A stretch of DNA of 64,000 nucleotides, taken from Aureimonas mangrovi. GTDB taxonomy: Bacteria > Pseudomonadota > Alphaproteobacteria > Rhizobiales > Rhizobiaceae. The translations under genes and the position numbers were made by a program. The stretch is from assembly GCF_014058705.1 (NCBI RefSeq), contig NZ_CP059692.1:1989001-2053000 (forward strand), given 5' to 3'. The notes below the pieces were generated by a model. The model worked only from the letters and a program-made list of their open reading frames with translations, ran no database searches and was not told where the DNA came from. How positions within the stretch are numbered: position 1 is the stretch's first letter; the number at the start of each line of letters is the position of its first letter. Shown one piece after another: positions 49,301 through 56,459 of this stretch.

Positions 49301-52300
49301 ACGAGGCTGTTCTCGGGGATGACGAAGATCGGCTCGCTGGTGATGACCGGCGCGCTGTTCTCCGCCGGCGGCGCCTCGTCGACATCCGTGACCGTCACGG
49401 TGATGGATTGCGCCACCGTCGACCAGCCGTCCGAGACGGCCACCTCGACGGTGTAGACATTGCTGCCGGCCGCGGAGGCAGGGTTCTCGAAGTCTGGCGA
49501 GGCCTTGAAGGAGAGAACGCCGGTGACGGGGTCGATCGCAAAGAGGGAATTGTCGGCGCCCCCCGCCGTCAGGCTGTAGGTGAGCGTGTTGCCGTCCGCA
49601 TCGCTCGCGTCGATGTCGATGACGGGCGCAGTGCCGTTCTCGGCGTAGGTCACTGTCGCGGCGCTGGTGAAGACCGGCACGAAGAAGGATGGCTCACCAC
49701 CGACCTCGGTGATGGCGATGGCATCGATATTGGGGGCACCGCCACTCGCCATCTGCATGATGCCGATGGTGAAGGGCCCCTCACCCGTCAGTGTCACGGT
49801 GAAGGCGCGCACCTGCCAGACATCGAATCCGCCGGTGTTGGTCGTCTGGGCCTCGCCCTGCTGCGCGCCGTTCACCACCACGGCGATCGGGCGGTTGAAG
49901 CCGGGCGAGGTTGTCGCGCCCGTGCCGCCATTGGCGAGGCGGACATGCAGGACATAGGTACCGGCCGGAACGTCCAGGTCGAATGTGGCCCGCACGCCCG
50001 TGCCGGTGCCGTTGATGTCGAGATAGCCCTCGCCGGTATAACCCGGCCGCAGGCCGTCGGTGCCGTAACCCGGCGGCGGCGTTGGAGACGGCGTCTGCTC
50101 CAGGTTCTGCGTGCGGGTGCGGATGAGTGTGTCATCGGTCGCGACGCTGTTGCCGTCCGGCACGATGGTGAATGTCTCGCCCTGCCGCACGAAAGGCGAG
50201 AAGGCGCCCGGCTCTGGGTCGATGACGGCCGGCTCGATCGTCAGTTCGAAGCCCACCGCTCCGGACAGGAGCGTGCCGTCGCTGGCGACGATCTCCAGGC
50301 CGTACGCTCCTGCGGGCGTGCCGGCCGCAACAACGACCTTGCCAGCCACGAGGCTGATTCCGGCGGGAAGCGGATCCCCTGTCGCGCTGCGCAGCTCGAG
50401 CGTCAGCGGGTCGCCGTCGACGTCGGCTGCGACCAGAGACGACAGATCGATTTCACCGCCCCCGGCCGGAAGCGTGGTGTCCGCGATCGTACCGTCGAGC
50501 GTCGGCGCGTCGTTGACCGGGTTCACCGTCACGGCAACGCTGGAGGACGCGCTCGCGCCGCTCGGATCGGTGACGGTGTAGGAGATCGTCGCGGCGCCGT
50601 TGAAGTCGGCGGCGGGCACGTAGGTGATGATCGAACCGGCGACGGAGACCGTTCCCTGCGCGGCCGGCACGCTGGCGGTGAGCGTCAGTGCATCGCCGTC
50701 CGGATCGTCGATAAAGGCGGAAAGGTCGATCGCGACCGAATTGTCCTCGTTCGTCTGCGCGGTCGCGGCCAACGCCGTCGGCGCACCATTCTCGACGACG
50801 GGCGGCTCTTCGTCCTCGACCAGCGCGACGACGATCTTGTCGATGTTCGGTCCCGTGACCTGCGTGCCCAGCGACGTCAACCGAAGCGTCGTCGTGCCCG
50901 CCGCAAGCGTGAGGGTGATCGTTTCCGTGGTCCATGCCTCCCAACCGGTCGCAACCGCCGGCGTGTTGGCGTCATCGCTGGAGTTGGCCACGCCCGGTGT
51001 CGGGTCGATATCGGAGACGTCCGACGGCATGCGCGGCTGAGCCAGATTGTTTGTCGCGATAAAGGCGAACTGACCGACCTGCGAGCCGTCGGCGAGGTTC
51101 ACCAGTTCCAGCGGCCGGGCGTTGTTGGCGCCGTCGCCGTTCGCATAGGTGATGGAAACGGTGTAGGTGCCCGCCGCTGGCGCGGTGAAGGTGAAGTCGA
51201 CGAAGGCGTCCGCTCCGCCCCAGTCGAGGAACGCCTCGCCTTCCGCGCCGACGCGGAACTGCTCGTTGGTACCGCCCGTCGTCGCGTTCTTGTTCGCCAT
51301 GAAGTCTGGCGTCACGGGGCGGTTCGCGGTCAGCGGCGTCGTGGCCGTCGCGGCCGGAACGAGATCTTCGGCCTGGAAGACGAAGACGTTCGGGTCGGCT
51401 TTGCGTACGTCGAGATAATCGATGTTCGGGCCCGAAAAGCCGTTCGCGGTCAGGCGGATCGTGTTGTCGCCCGCTGTCAGGAAGACACGAGTCGAGGCTT
51501 CGCTGTAGGTCGTGTTGGCGCCGGTGGAGCGCATATCGAAGATGCGGTCCCAGAGCTCGCCGTTGACGTCCATGCGCATGGAGCGGTTCGCATTCGCCGC
51601 TGAGAAGGCGTAGCCGACGTCGATGTCGTAGAACCCGTCCGCGTCGACCGCGAAGGTCCACTGAATGTACTGCCCCGAGCCGGCGTTGTTGTCCGAGCCG
51701 AAGCCGGCGAAATCGACATAGCCACCGCCATCGGCAGCCTGCGCGTTCGGAACGTCGAGAGGCGAAGCGCTCTGGACGGTGACGACGGTGGGGTTGCCGG
51801 AAACGTTGCCGCCCGAGTTGCCCAGAACGGCGCTCTCCGCCTGAAGGCGAAGCGGCGTGAAGGCGGCTGGCTCGACGACTGCCGGCTCGTCGGTTCCCGG
51901 GTCCTCCGCGTTCGGCTCCTCGGCATCTGCGGCCGGTTCTTGCGGCTCGGGGGTGGCCGGGGTCTCGCCTTCATCGTCGTCCGGCGTCTCCTCATCGGCG
52001 GACGGCGGCACGCTCTCATCGTCCACCGCCTGCGCCGCGAACGCGAAAGGACCCTCCGCCATCGTCGGCGGGGCGGAACGCGATGCGAAGGCGGGTGCAC
52101 TCGCAGGCGCACCCTCGGACAGAGCCACTTCGATCCGGTCCAGTTCGACAAAGCCCGTGGGCAGCCCGCCATTCGGCACCGACCCCGCGCTGCCGAGCGC
52201 TTCGGTCAGAGGCGAGCCCGAGCCGACGGCTCGCTCGTCCGCACCGGCGCTGCGCGCACCGTCGGAGCCGCCGGCACCGTCGCCGTCGCCCTGCTCACCG

Positions 52301-52785
52301 GCCGAAGACAGATCGATGGCGGCGTCCACGCCCTCCGTCTCGGCTGCTTCCGCCTGCGAGATCTGACGCAGCACCTCGAGCGACGCGATCGCGGCGATGT
52401 TCTGGATGAGAACGATCGCGCTTTCGTCGTCCTTCGCGCCCTTTCTCTCGCCGCCCAGAAGCGTCGCCGCGACGGCGCGGATTGTCGGGCTGGTGTGGCT
52501 CGGGCCGCTGAAGCACAGGGTGTTCGGCCCGACGTCCAGCGGCATGTCGAGCACGACCTGTCCGGTCCCGCTCCAGGATTGCGTGGAAGGAAAAGCGATC
52601 TCCATGGGGTCGAGCGCGCCCACCTGCAGGAGGAGGCTTCGCTCGTCGCTCCAGCCGTTGGCGTAGTCGATGGTCACGCGATGCCGCCCGGCAAAGGCCG
52701 CGGCGACATGGAAGAGGAATTCCTCGCGAGTGCCCGCGCCGTTCGACGTGGAGTCGAGGTTCTGCAGATCGGTGAGATTGTCCAT
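37396..52785 (-). CDS. Giant type I-secreted multidomain protein (5129 aa) with sugar-dehydrogenase-like propeller
   Basis: A huge, acidic, presumably extracellular protein of roughly 0.5 MDa. There is no Sec signal. Approximate order: N-terminal module (1-115); acidic low-complexity linker (120-305); carbohydrate-binding-like beta-sandwiches (309-463, 465-656, 860-1028, 1705-1855, 2060-2218, 2325-2478, 3410-3578, 3590-3727, 3730-3848), many with LQAED or IQAED starts and GPNID ends; cadherin/Ig-like repeats between them (660-852, 1033-1337, 1505-1703, 1858-2055, 2225-2320); malectin-like domain (2488-2687, KINFQPAPGQ, FGDRGNGFSYGW); Ig-like 2690-2830; glucose/sorbosone-dehydrogenase-like propeller (2830-3302, GVRNAYDLVWHSNGNLYVP); anchor-type Ig plus DUF4114 twice (3850-4526, NYDYNDN and NYDYNDH); a Ca-type D-rich stretch (4527-4562, DANGNGVNDALEKDTDNDG); three tandem modules (4573-5080). 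It ends in DLVV, a PrtD-class export signal. I find only one cysteine (Cys91) and no RTX nonapeptides. Likely an adhesin or matrix protein. Confidence 0.9.
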   Translation of the reverse strand: MDNLTDLQNLDSTSNGAGTREEFLFHVAAAFAGRHRVTIDYANGWSDERSLLLQVGALDPMEIAFPSTQSWSGTGQVVLDMPLDVGPNTLCFSGPSHTSPTIRAVAATLLGGERKGAKDDESAIVLIQNIAAIASLEVLRQISQAEAAETEGVDAAIDLSSAGEQGDGDGAGGSDGARSAGADERAVGSGSPLTEALGSAGSVPNGGLPTGFVELDRIEVALSEGAPASAPAFASRSAPPTMAEGPFAFAAQAVDDESVPPSADEETPDDDEGETPATPEPQEPAADAEEPNAEDPGTDEPAVVEPAAFTPLRLQAESAVLGNSGGNVSGNPTVVTVQSASPLDVPNAQAADGGGYVDFAGFGSDNNAGSGQYIQWTFAVDADGFYDIDVGYAFSAANANRSMRMDVNGELWDRIFDMRSTGANTTYSEASTRVFLTAGDNTIRLTANGFSGPNIDYLDVRKADPNVFVFQAEDLVPAATATTPLTANRPVTPDFMANKNATTGGTNEQFRVGAEGEAFLDWGGADAFVDFTFTAPAAGTYTVSITYANGDGANNARPLELVNLADGSQVGQFAFIATNNLAQPRMPSDVSDIDPTPGVANSSDDANTPAVATGWEAWTTETITLTLAAGTTTLRLTSLGTQVTGPNIDKIVVALVEDEEPPVVENGAPTALAATAQTNEDNSVAIDLSAFIDDPDGDALTLTASVPAAQGTVSVAGSIITYVPAADFNGAATISYTVTDPSGASASSSVAVTVNPVNDAPTLDGTIADTTLPAGGGEIDLSSLVAADVDGDPLTLELRSATGDPLPAGISLVAGKVVVAAGTPAGAYGLEIVASDGTLLSGAVGFELTIEPAVIDPEPGAFSPFVRQGETFTIVPDGNSVATDDTLIRTRTQNLEQTPSPTPPPGYGTDGLRPGYTGEGYLDINGTGTGVRATFDLDVPAGTYVLHVRLANGGTGATTSPGFNRPIAVVVNGAQQGEAQTTNTGGFDVWQVRAFTVTLTGEGPFTIGIMQMASGGAPNIDAIAITEVGGEPSFFVPVFTSAATVTYAENGTAPVIDIDASDADGNTLTYSLTAGGADNSLFAIDPVTGVLSFKASPDFENPASAAGSNVYTVEVAVSDGWSTVAQSITVTVTDVDEAPPAENSAPVITSEPIFVIPENSLVVGSVVATDANADALTFALSGADADLFTIDATGAIAFKAAADFEAPGDADGDGTYEVTVTVGDGATSVTQDISITVSDVDEAPGAITFAGTLSLPENAAAGTVIGTLSSVDPEGAPVTFTVDDDRFVINAAGQIVVAEGAVFDFAAEPELSLSVVASDGTQTTTRALTLAVTDVVEPVGPTSMLFDVSTLTSYSAQDNGPGTASVSQDGASLDLGGNLWKRAPLGQNYTITSETKLTVTVTIGQYLPEIIAIGFDDDNSPFEMSDRSVYQIAGSQGQASFVDLRGGAIGTPGQVITLTIDLSAHAGKTINSLVFVADDDVASNGLGSVSFSAVQLSEGAGEPVDNRAPSVVGGGIADLTLPERSAVEIDLPFVDADGDALTYTVTITDADGNVVAGASGLTVIDGTLAGPLGLAPSTVPYVVTVTADDGRGGTASVEFRLTVEDVNDAPTLVEGMAYEPFFGRIGQEIEGIDLALFADAFTDADGDTLTLSVEGLPAGLTVNEEGVIVGTPTGTGDGTITIVATDPFGLRAELVLDFTVSGPQIGEVTTVQAEAFTGLSSAIGFYAAAAVGASGNQIIRTNANQTGEITTDLSANGVSEGWYTVSITVYDETDGSAVFTLTIGDTVLAENVSFDAPGMFLNPTQPRGDGAQTGNLKTITFQTPVFIEPGTLASLTGRADGGEFLRIDKLSFTRAPTPELAPGAPQIDNASVAENAAGAVIGLLSATDPDGDPSAIVYTVDDARFVVDGATLRLADGVALDHEAADTVTVSVTATDAQGLSTTSELTITVGDVDEAPVLAAGAGIDDLTLTAGTTQTLDLAALLGATDPEGAAVSYIALSGGAALPSGITVEDGQLVVASSLPVGTYEITVFASDGALDSESVSFTLTVAEPGTEEPFALTIQAEDGVLTILDNDANDNDTTVRDPSNPENSTNTQLVNGLRPGFTGTGYLDFGDTAGDKASYTFTAPTAGVYEIAIRYATNSNRPLDFVVNGGTAIVLPFVATGTNVQGPGEGFNNWGVQTISVTLAAGENTISIAIPAGANTGPNVDSITITGQGGVPDTSADEDGNLFLSGPDGPLTGAALESINFNLAGIDLDIVKVEISFDGGVTRTLVNPDADGDLVADGSGLTAGNYTATVYVTDDAGNVASSSMPIVVGGVVQPPFSVTVEGESFTPIDNTGTAAELTQARTATNPETRDLPRDANGDGLWDGFTGTGYMDMGTQIGDAASFTVDAPTAGAYTFSFRYSNGGGGANGDRPMSLTVGGQTVTVSFPGTGVDAWDNWQTATVTVNLAAGSNTVTISNTVANGPNIDNVTVSREGSEPIDTREQIRFEEVVKINFQPAPGQAAQGLPSGYVTPDGYLADIGAAFGDRGNGFSYGWVTEASVADGTGNGTIAAAQPANAHWYKNTVPGASDLQKTYAHFEYPGAGAAGARAWEMALENGTYQITLSIGDTAGAFDSNYVINIEGESALPSWVPANPIDGSQGGGGFRSTLVTKVVTVTDGRLTIDSIGGTNTEIQYLEVERVPDITPDDGRSADLDFSQFVAPMAANNDGQVSLAIGANGELPVGIDPTSFLVVGVNLQADGNRGPNIKYVENIKLVETLTGVEVAIDVQISGGADSLTIRPLQMLKENTSYTLKVQDVMDLGSIEDPNGALRQFQDLTTTFVTGTAPEEVARDVAFTTNVILNGFADGAGGFTTIEFGPDGKLYVATITGEVHRWEVNPDGTIDKASIETLSLDYLNAGGGERRGIVGFVFDPNDPNTIWISDNAPIPRENKAFDTPEFSGRISKITLGEDGSFAGATAETYISGLPRSGGDHLTNSLEFRKNPDFGTAGEPEYLLYVSQGSNSAAGQADGAWGNRPERLLNASILEIDPTRDAPAGGYDVRTEPVTAPTTTNPLSAFNPDGTYPGFYNPYAADAVLKIFATGVRNAYDLVWHSNGNLYVPTNGTAAGGRTPDDPTQPGSQVITNSPKQYDYFFTVDEGKYYGHPNALHGEYILNGGNPTSGADPHEVVGGNDGNPNTNGYAPGTQVDPNYDFDGVYNLGYNRSPNGAIEYMGNAFGSNLTGAILFAQFSVGDNVRMIQVDASGKIIADDVLRRPDGSIIDNYIDPLDIIENPATGQLYLMTLNRGTGASQLILLTPAPGGVTTDDTADVGNDLALVPVDVTDPSAAVFQVNGLDDDITAIRVSFNGGPATTVTLNAQNRFTIDLGAVTGAATGTIVVTDDALNTASANVSFTVGELAGELVNLVTIQAEDRTPGDGTAVTIATGTAAQIQIRDAINPELNGSGPGYINGLRPGAFGTDGNTDNSDGVPGGYADFGSTNADFITFTFQVPSDQAGSAVLRFRYSNGATADRPLQLEVNGSIVKIQSFAPTATGAVTDGWTVWAEVEVPVALLGGQNTVTLRSINATGPNIDQMEVLVPAERETFPNDGEVVVDGTTYLIYEAEKAELDGAAIVTENRNQTGGAFVDFVGTADQSIVWTVSVSQAGTYGIDILYALGAGKAARPMTVSVDGGPPQTLPFVANSNGGETLWGPQSFTLDLAAGTHTITLVAPAANGPNVDSLRITKEPVSVFEPDPAEITGEGGRIELEATDGSANTINGSTVDFYFTVDTDRIYKLDVAANAGAPNGQGLTWFLNGVAIDDSAFPGVGVTGETSIYVELTAGTQYQLRIVSDAPGASGIDYLDVQPAPGNPNADILVESLDPAFFADRLHFSYLENPGAVVPADPRDYKDTGSVRLTNTGTEPLEFIDFELTGPFVLANPAILDGLVLAAGQSIDVQVNFNRAAYTPPTTNVDATSTIFEGVLTIVTNDAGNPVSKVQLSGFWQARDEGGQEPNVNEIWKIFGFGNVIEGLTLSGGGENSVLSTNDVFAKTDETEVLSPYWRIADGATSATITQIAAFHGPGGATLHIHNPGNKGANVQFWNHQGNDNQRLLPNAGNDATFATRTFDNATIPDGWVGNEVFGISVAGLSTDPRLNPTGGVIVPGAQQGHTVKMFQALDAKGNVIPNVYLGIMDYTGINYDYNDNLFIIEGVEPVGFGQNLVVTGLDDAAADDRLVFTSIDQPASATQAFRNEATFTITNDGFAPLAIAGIDIADAAAFEIVGTIPTSIAAGASATITVRFIGTHAGTAAGADLYKSTLTIRTDDISNGVQVIQLAGLAQEFSENNSEPTVAQIVEAFGYGTDVAQGELAGGGLVETIGDEVLMPYLERLDGTKPIEIIQIAAFLNQGNVARLGFHGLGSSQVTNLFANDDQQGQTVLPDQLLAGPGAGASVARGTINVSTPFGLYISVDGRPTYSSWTDPNANRIDPNFGQLVNDQQGHLIRFFQALDADGNVIEGTYIGIQDYPGAGNYDYNDHMFVVKNVRPHALTAAEDANGNGVNDALEKDTDNDGTVDFFDPNTTTPPVTGPQAPYGGTAPSFTNGALTVDASFYDTGGQGVAYNDNPGKDGGTNFRPGDGVEFVGPGNDIGHVLPGEWVEYTINVPASGLYTFVANAKTPVTGATIAVSLAGGQTLGTVALADGHAGGSNFGSAAFANSAPITISLPSGPQTLRLTFDGPLASNGYVLDLASFTMTQQPGSAQAPYGGTAPSFTNGALTVDASFYDTGGQGVAYNDNPGKDGGTNFRPGDGVEFVGPGNDIGHVLPGEWVEYTINVPASGLYTFVANAKTPVTGATIAVSLAGGQTLGTVALADGHAGGSNFGSAAFANSTPITISLPSGPQTLRLTFDGPLASNGYVLDLASFTMTQQPGSAQTPFGGTPHLVDADGLTLSATAFDNGGQGVAYNDTTPAQLGTNAVRPGTAVDIVAATSSVGWIANGEWIEYTISVEEAGFYDVSFLTSRGDAAGSRSIVTTFEQNGVIYRTAPSVAIGFTGGWDTFAESEAARVELNAGVQTVRLAFNGGAMDLQSISIEKAPLAPAAMTTTAFASDFAQDDPLDAFVALIADDGSAGVDDTGGTPDPLFHYDLVV
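38044..38556 (-). repeat. 513-bp tandem repeat, second coding copy
   Basis: Encodes residues 4744-4914 of the giant protein, a carbohydrate-binding-like module (PYGGTAPSFTNGALTVDASF at its start). It differs from the adjacent copy at five bases by my count, only one of which changes an amino acid (STPITI versus SAPITI). Confidence 0.95.
38557..39069 (-). repeat. 513-bp tandem repeat, first coding copy
   Basis: Encodes residues 4573-4743 of the giant protein. It is directly adjacent to and about 99 percent identical with the 38044-38556 copy, indicating recent duplication or gene conversion. A third, strongly diverged module of the same fold follows at about 37550-38043. Confidence 0.95.
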
Positions 52786-53063
52786 GATCGCCCCCTTTTG
52801 TCAGAGGCGCGTCAAGGCCCGCCCCGTGCGACGAAGGTCGCGCGGGTCAACTGGCCTCGCCTCTGCAAATCCGAATGGTTGGGAAGCCCTCGCTCCCCTA
52901 ACGTTAATTCTTCATTCATCAATAAGGGCCGTGCAACTTTTGTTTTGCATCCTTCAACCTGACATTACGTTTAGGCATTAAACGAAAGGCGATAGCCGCT
53001 GCGAACGACGGCGCGTCGCCCCCCGTCTTGTCCGCGTGCCAGCGCGGCGCTATCGACGCGGAG
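52786..53063. promoter_or_regulatory. Divergent intergenic region between the giant gene and trhO
   Basis: About 278 bases. The stretch at about 52905-52985 is clearly A/T-rich (TAACGTTAATTCTTCATTCA and onward) against a GC-rich background and probably holds the promoter of the giant gene, giving it a 5' leader of 100 bases or more. GGGGGCG lies just before the giant gene's ATG. I could not fix -35/-10 boxes with confidence. Confidence 0.45.
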
Positions 53064-53945
53064 ATGCTGGATGTTGTCGCCCTCTATCGTTTCGTCCCTC
53101 TCGACGACCTTGAAGCCCTGCGCTCGCGCCTCGGCGCGCATTGCGACGAGCTCGGCCTGCGCGGCACCATCCTGCTCGCTTCTGAAGGTATCAACGGCAC
53201 GGTGGCCGGCCCGCCGGACGGTACGGCCGCGCTCCTGCGCGAATTGGAGGTGCTCTGCGCCATCTCGAAGGGCGAGGTGAAGCATTCGAGCGCCCGAGAA
53301 TGGCCGTTCGCGCGGATGAAGGTGCGCATCCGGCCCGAAATCATCACCATGCGTGCGCCCGAGGCGGATCCCTCACGGCTCGCCGGGACCTATGTCACCC
53401 CGGCCGACTGGAACGCCATCATCGCTTCGCAGGACGTGCTCGTTCTCGACACGCGCAACCGCTACGAGACGAAGCTTGGCACCTTCGAGGGCGCGGTCGA
53501 TCCGCAGATCGAAAGCTTCACCGAGTTCAAGGCCTTCGTGGAAAGGGAGCTCGACCCCGCCGTCCACCGGAAGGTCGCCATGTTCTGCACGGGTGGCATC
53601 CGGTGCGAGAAAGCTTCCAGCTACATGCTGTCCAAGGGCTTCGAGACGGTCTTCCACCTGAAGGGCGGCGTCCTGCAATATCTGGAGGACGTGCCGGCAG
53701 AACAGTCGCGCTGGAACGGTGAATGCTACGTCTTCGACGAGCGCGTCTCGGTGGGGCATGGGCTGGAACAGGGACGCTGGGTCGCCTGTTATGGCTGCGG
53801 CCAACCGCTCAACGAAGACGATATCGCCCAACCTTCATACGAGGCGGGTGTCTCCTGCCGCCATTGCATCGACGATCTCACTCCGGAGCGGGCGCGAGAC
53901 CTTCGCGCGCGGCACCGGCAGATGACGAAGACTGCCGAGAACTGA
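53064..53945 (+). CDS. trhO: tRNA uridine(34) hydroxylase, rhodanese-like (TrhO/YceA)
   Basis: Catalyses oxygen-dependent hydroxylation of U34 in certain tRNAs. The 293-residue protein has an N-terminal acylphosphatase-like domain (VALYRFVPLDDLEALR, GTILLASEGINGTVAG), the rhodanese domain with LVLDTRNRYETKLGTF and the active-site loop MFCTGGIRCEKAS, and a C-terminal CYGCG plus CRHC zinc-type pair. I place the start at ATG 53064, since homology begins a few residues later; a GTG at 53028 would add 12 residues. Confidence 0.93.
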   Translation: MLDVVALYRFVPLDDLEALRSRLGAHCDELGLRGTILLASEGINGTVAGPPDGTAALLRELEVLCAISKGEVKHSSAREWPFARMKVRIRPEIITMRAPEADPSRLAGTYVTPADWNAIIASQDVLVLDTRNRYETKLGTFEGAVDPQIESFTEFKAFVERELDPAVHRKVAMFCTGGIRCEKASSYMLSKGFETVFHLKGGVLQYLEDVPAEQSRWNGECYVFDERVSVGHGLEQGRWVACYGCGQPLNEDDIAQPSYEAGVSCRHCIDDLTPERARDLRARHRQMTKTAEN

Positions 53946-54204
53946 CCGTTGTGCCGGAAATCGGTTGCGCTCACTGACCCACCGGCGCCGTATGGAGCAC
54001 TGAAGCCGTATCAGGCGATTCTCGCCACGAATGACGTGACAAATCGGCCACCGCGCGTTCGAGGCCGTCGCCAGGCCAGCGCAGGCAGCACGAACGCCAA
54101 GCCGGAAAACGGATGGCTCTCAGGCTACGCGCTGCGTCCGCAAGAGGACAAGCCGGTCTGGATCATGCAGTCGCGCAAAACCGACATGCAGAGATAGGCC
54201 TGAA

Positions 54205-55761
54205 TTATTCCCACTCGATCGTGCCGGGGGGCTTCGAGGTGATGTCGTAGACGACGCGGTTGATGCCGCGGACCTCGTTGATAATGCGCGTCGCGGCGTT
54301 GCCGAGGAACTCCATGTCGTATGGGTAAAAATCCGCCGTCATGCCATCGACCGACGTCACGGCGCGCAGTGCGCAGACGAATTCGTAGGTCCGCCCGTCG
54401 CCCATGACGCCCACCGTCTGCACGGGCAGGAGAACGGCGAAAGCTTGCCAGATCGCGTCGTAGAGCCCCGCCTTGCGGATTTCGTCGAGATAGATCGCAT
54501 CGGCCTGGCGCAGAATCTCCAGCTTCTCGCGCGTGATCCCGCCCGGGCAGCGGATGGCGAGGCCGGGACCGGGGAACGGGTGGCGTCCGACGAACTGATC
54601 GGGCAGACCGAGCTCGCGGCCGAGCTCGCGCACCTCGTCCTTGAAGAGTTCGCGCAGCGGCTCGACGAGCTTCATGTTCATGCGCTCGGGAAGCCCGCCC
54701 ACATTGTGGTGGCTCTTGATCGTCACCGATGGACCGCCGGTGAAGGAGACGCTCTCGATCACGTCCGGGTAGAGTGTGCCCTGCGCAAGGAAGTCGGCGC
54801 CGCCGAGCTTGGCCGCCTCGGCCTCGAAGGTCTCGATGAACAGACGGCCGATCGTCTTGCGCTTGACCTCGGGGTCGCTCTCGCCCTCCAGGGCATCAAT
54901 GAACAGATCCTGTGCCTGCACGTGGACGAGCGGGATGTTGTAGTGGTCGCGGAACATGCCGACGACCTGCTCGGCCTCGCCCATGCGCAGGAGGCCGTGA
55001 TCGACGAAGATGCAGGTGAGCTGTTCGCCGATCGCCTCGTGGATGAGGATCGCCGCGACGGATGAATCGACGCCGCCGGACAGGCCGCAGATCACACGGC
55101 CCGTACCGACCTTCGCGCGGATCTCCTCGATCGCCTGTTCACGAAAGGCCGCCATCGTCCAGTCGCCCGGCGCGCCGGCGATCTTGTGGACGAAGTTGGA
55201 GATGAGCTTCGCCCCATCCGGCGTGTGGACGACCTCAGGATGGAACTGGACGCCGTAGAAGCGTCGGCTCTCGTCAGCGATCGCGGCGAAGGGCGCGCCC
55301 GGCGAGGCGCCGATGATCTCGAAGCCCTCGGGCAGCGCCGTAACCCGGTCACCGTGGCTCATCCACACCTGATGCCGCGTGCCCTCGGCCCAGACTCCCT
55401 CGAAGAGCGGAGAATTCGTCTGAACTTCGAGGAAGGCCCGGCCGAACTCGCGATGGAGCCCGCCTTCGATCTTCCCACCGAGCTGCGTGCACATGGTCTG
55501 CTGGCCGTAGCATATACCGAGGACCGGGATGCCGGCCTCGAAGATCGCCTGCGGCGCGCGCGGCGAATCGTCCTCGATGGTGGAAGCGGGTGAGCCGGAG
55601 AGGATTACCGCTCGCGGCTTTAGGCGCCTGAAGCCCTCCTCGGCGGACTGGAACGGGACGATTTCCGAGTACACGCCGGCTTCGCGCACACGGCGCGCGA
55701 TAAGCTGCGTCACCTGGGAGCCGAAATCGACGATGAGGATGGTGTCGGGGTGCTGGGTCAT
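54205..55761 (-). CDS. guaA: GMP synthase (glutamine-hydrolysing)
   Basis: Amidates XMP to GMP, the last step of guanine nucleotide synthesis. The 518-residue protein has a class I glutamine amidotransferase domain (catalytic Cys in GICYGQQTM, later FHPEVVHT), an ATP-pyrophosphatase domain with the P-loop [14 protein letters not shown], and the C-terminal dimerisation domain ending KPPGTIEWE. The start is ATG 55761. The 260-bp gap to trhO holds no recognisable gene. Confidence 0.97.
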   Translation of the reverse strand: MTQHPDTILIVDFGSQVTQLIARRVREAGVYSEIVPFQSAEEGFRRLKPRAVILSGSPASTIEDDSPRAPQAIFEAGIPVLGICYGQQTMCTQLGGKIEGGLHREFGRAFLEVQTNSPLFEGVWAEGTRHQVWMSHGDRVTALPEGFEIIGASPGAPFAAIADESRRFYGVQFHPEVVHTPDGAKLISNFVHKIAGAPGDWTMAAFREQAIEEIRAKVGTGRVICGLSGGVDSSVAAILIHEAIGEQLTCIFVDHGLLRMGEAEQVVGMFRDHYNIPLVHVQAQDLFIDALEGESDPEVKRKTIGRLFIETFEAEAAKLGGADFLAQGTLYPDVIESVSFTGGPSVTIKSHHNVGGLPERMNMKLVEPLRELFKDEVRELGRELGLPDQFVGRHPFPGPGLAIRCPGGITREKLEILRQADAIYLDEIRKAGLYDAIWQAFAVLLPVQTVGVMGDGRTYEFVCALRAVTSVDGMTADFYPYDMEFLGNAATRIINEVRGINRVVYDITSKPPGTIEWE

Positions 55762-55802
55762 GGCCGGCTTTTCCGTCCAAGCCGGGCCGAATGCAAGTTC
55801 TT

Positions 55803-56459
55803 TCAGCCGGCGAGCGCGCGCTCGACCGCCGCCTCGTCGATCGCGGCGACAATCCGTGCCAGCCCCTCATCGACGACATGCAGAAGACGCGTCCAGTCGT
55901 CGTAGTGGCGTAGCTCCTCCGCGCCGTCCGAGATGCCGCGAAAGCCGGCGAGCGGGACGCCGAAATTCTGGCAGGCACGCAGGAGTGCGAAGGTCTCCAT
56001 GTCGACCATCTCGGCGTCGATGGCGTCGTAGCCGAGCCCGGTGACGATGTTGCCCCCGGTCGAAAGACGCGCTGTCGGCACGTCCGGCAGCGGCGTGGCA
56101 AGAGGCGCGGCCACGGGATGATCGACGAAGGGTGTGATGCCTTTCGCGAACCCAAGTGCGGACGCATCCATGTCGCGCCACGAAACAGTTGAAACGGCGT
56201 AGATCGCGCCCTGCTCCAGCGTGCGCGAGCCGGCGGAGCCGAGCGAAACGACCAGGTCGGGAAGGCATTGCGCATCGGCGAGCCGCTGCAGCGCCATGCC
56301 GGCCTTCAGCGCGGCCTCGATTGGCCCGACGCCTGTCATCAGGGGCTCTATCTCACCCCGCAGAGATGGGCCATACTCGGCGGGCGCGGCCATGACGAAG
56401 AGTACGCGGTGGCGGCCGGCCTTGCGCAGCGCCGCCGGTTCTTTCGTCAATTCAGCCAC
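55803..56459 (-). CDS. 5'-methylthioadenosine/S-adenosylhomocysteine nucleosidase-like protein
   Basis: A nucleoside phosphorylase-fold protein of about 218 residues. Seen: [23 protein letters not shown] near the start, [33 protein letters not shown] (the purine and ribose site region) and [17 protein letters not shown] with the catalytic-type Asp. This matches rhizobial proteins annotated as MTA/SAH nucleosidase; I infer hydrolysis of methylthioadenosine and adenosylhomocysteine. The start is unclear: GTG 56459 (overlapping tspO by 13 bases) or TTG 56450 (overlapping its stop as TTGA). Confidence 0.82.
   Translation of the reverse strand: MAELTKEPAALRKAGRHRVLFVMAAPAEYGPSLRGEIEPLMTGVGPIEAALKAGMALQRLADAQCLPDLVVSLGSAGSRTLEQGAIYAVSTVSWRDMDASALGFAKGITPFVDHPVAAPLATPLPDVPTARLSTGGNIVTGLGYDAIDAEMVDMETFALLRACQNFGVPLAGFRGISDGAEELRHYDDWTRLLHVVDEGLARIVAAIDEAAVERALAG

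Noticed and set aside
48904-51603. Plus-strand open frame of 899 codons opposite the giant gene
   Set aside because: Same reason; composition is biased to Arg, Asp, Gly and Val and no domain is recognisable, while the minus strand reads as cadherin and carbohydrate-binding-like repeats.
37396-52785. RTX toxin or RTX adhesin label for the giant protein
   Set aside because: I looked for GGxGxDxLx nonapeptide tandems and found none; calcium-type motifs are limited to cadherin/DUF4114-like regions and one D-rich stretch.
53949-54197. Small 82-codon open frame between trhO and guaA
   Set aside because: No ribosome binding site, no recognisable motif, and codon use unlike neighbours; I treat the gap as non-coding.
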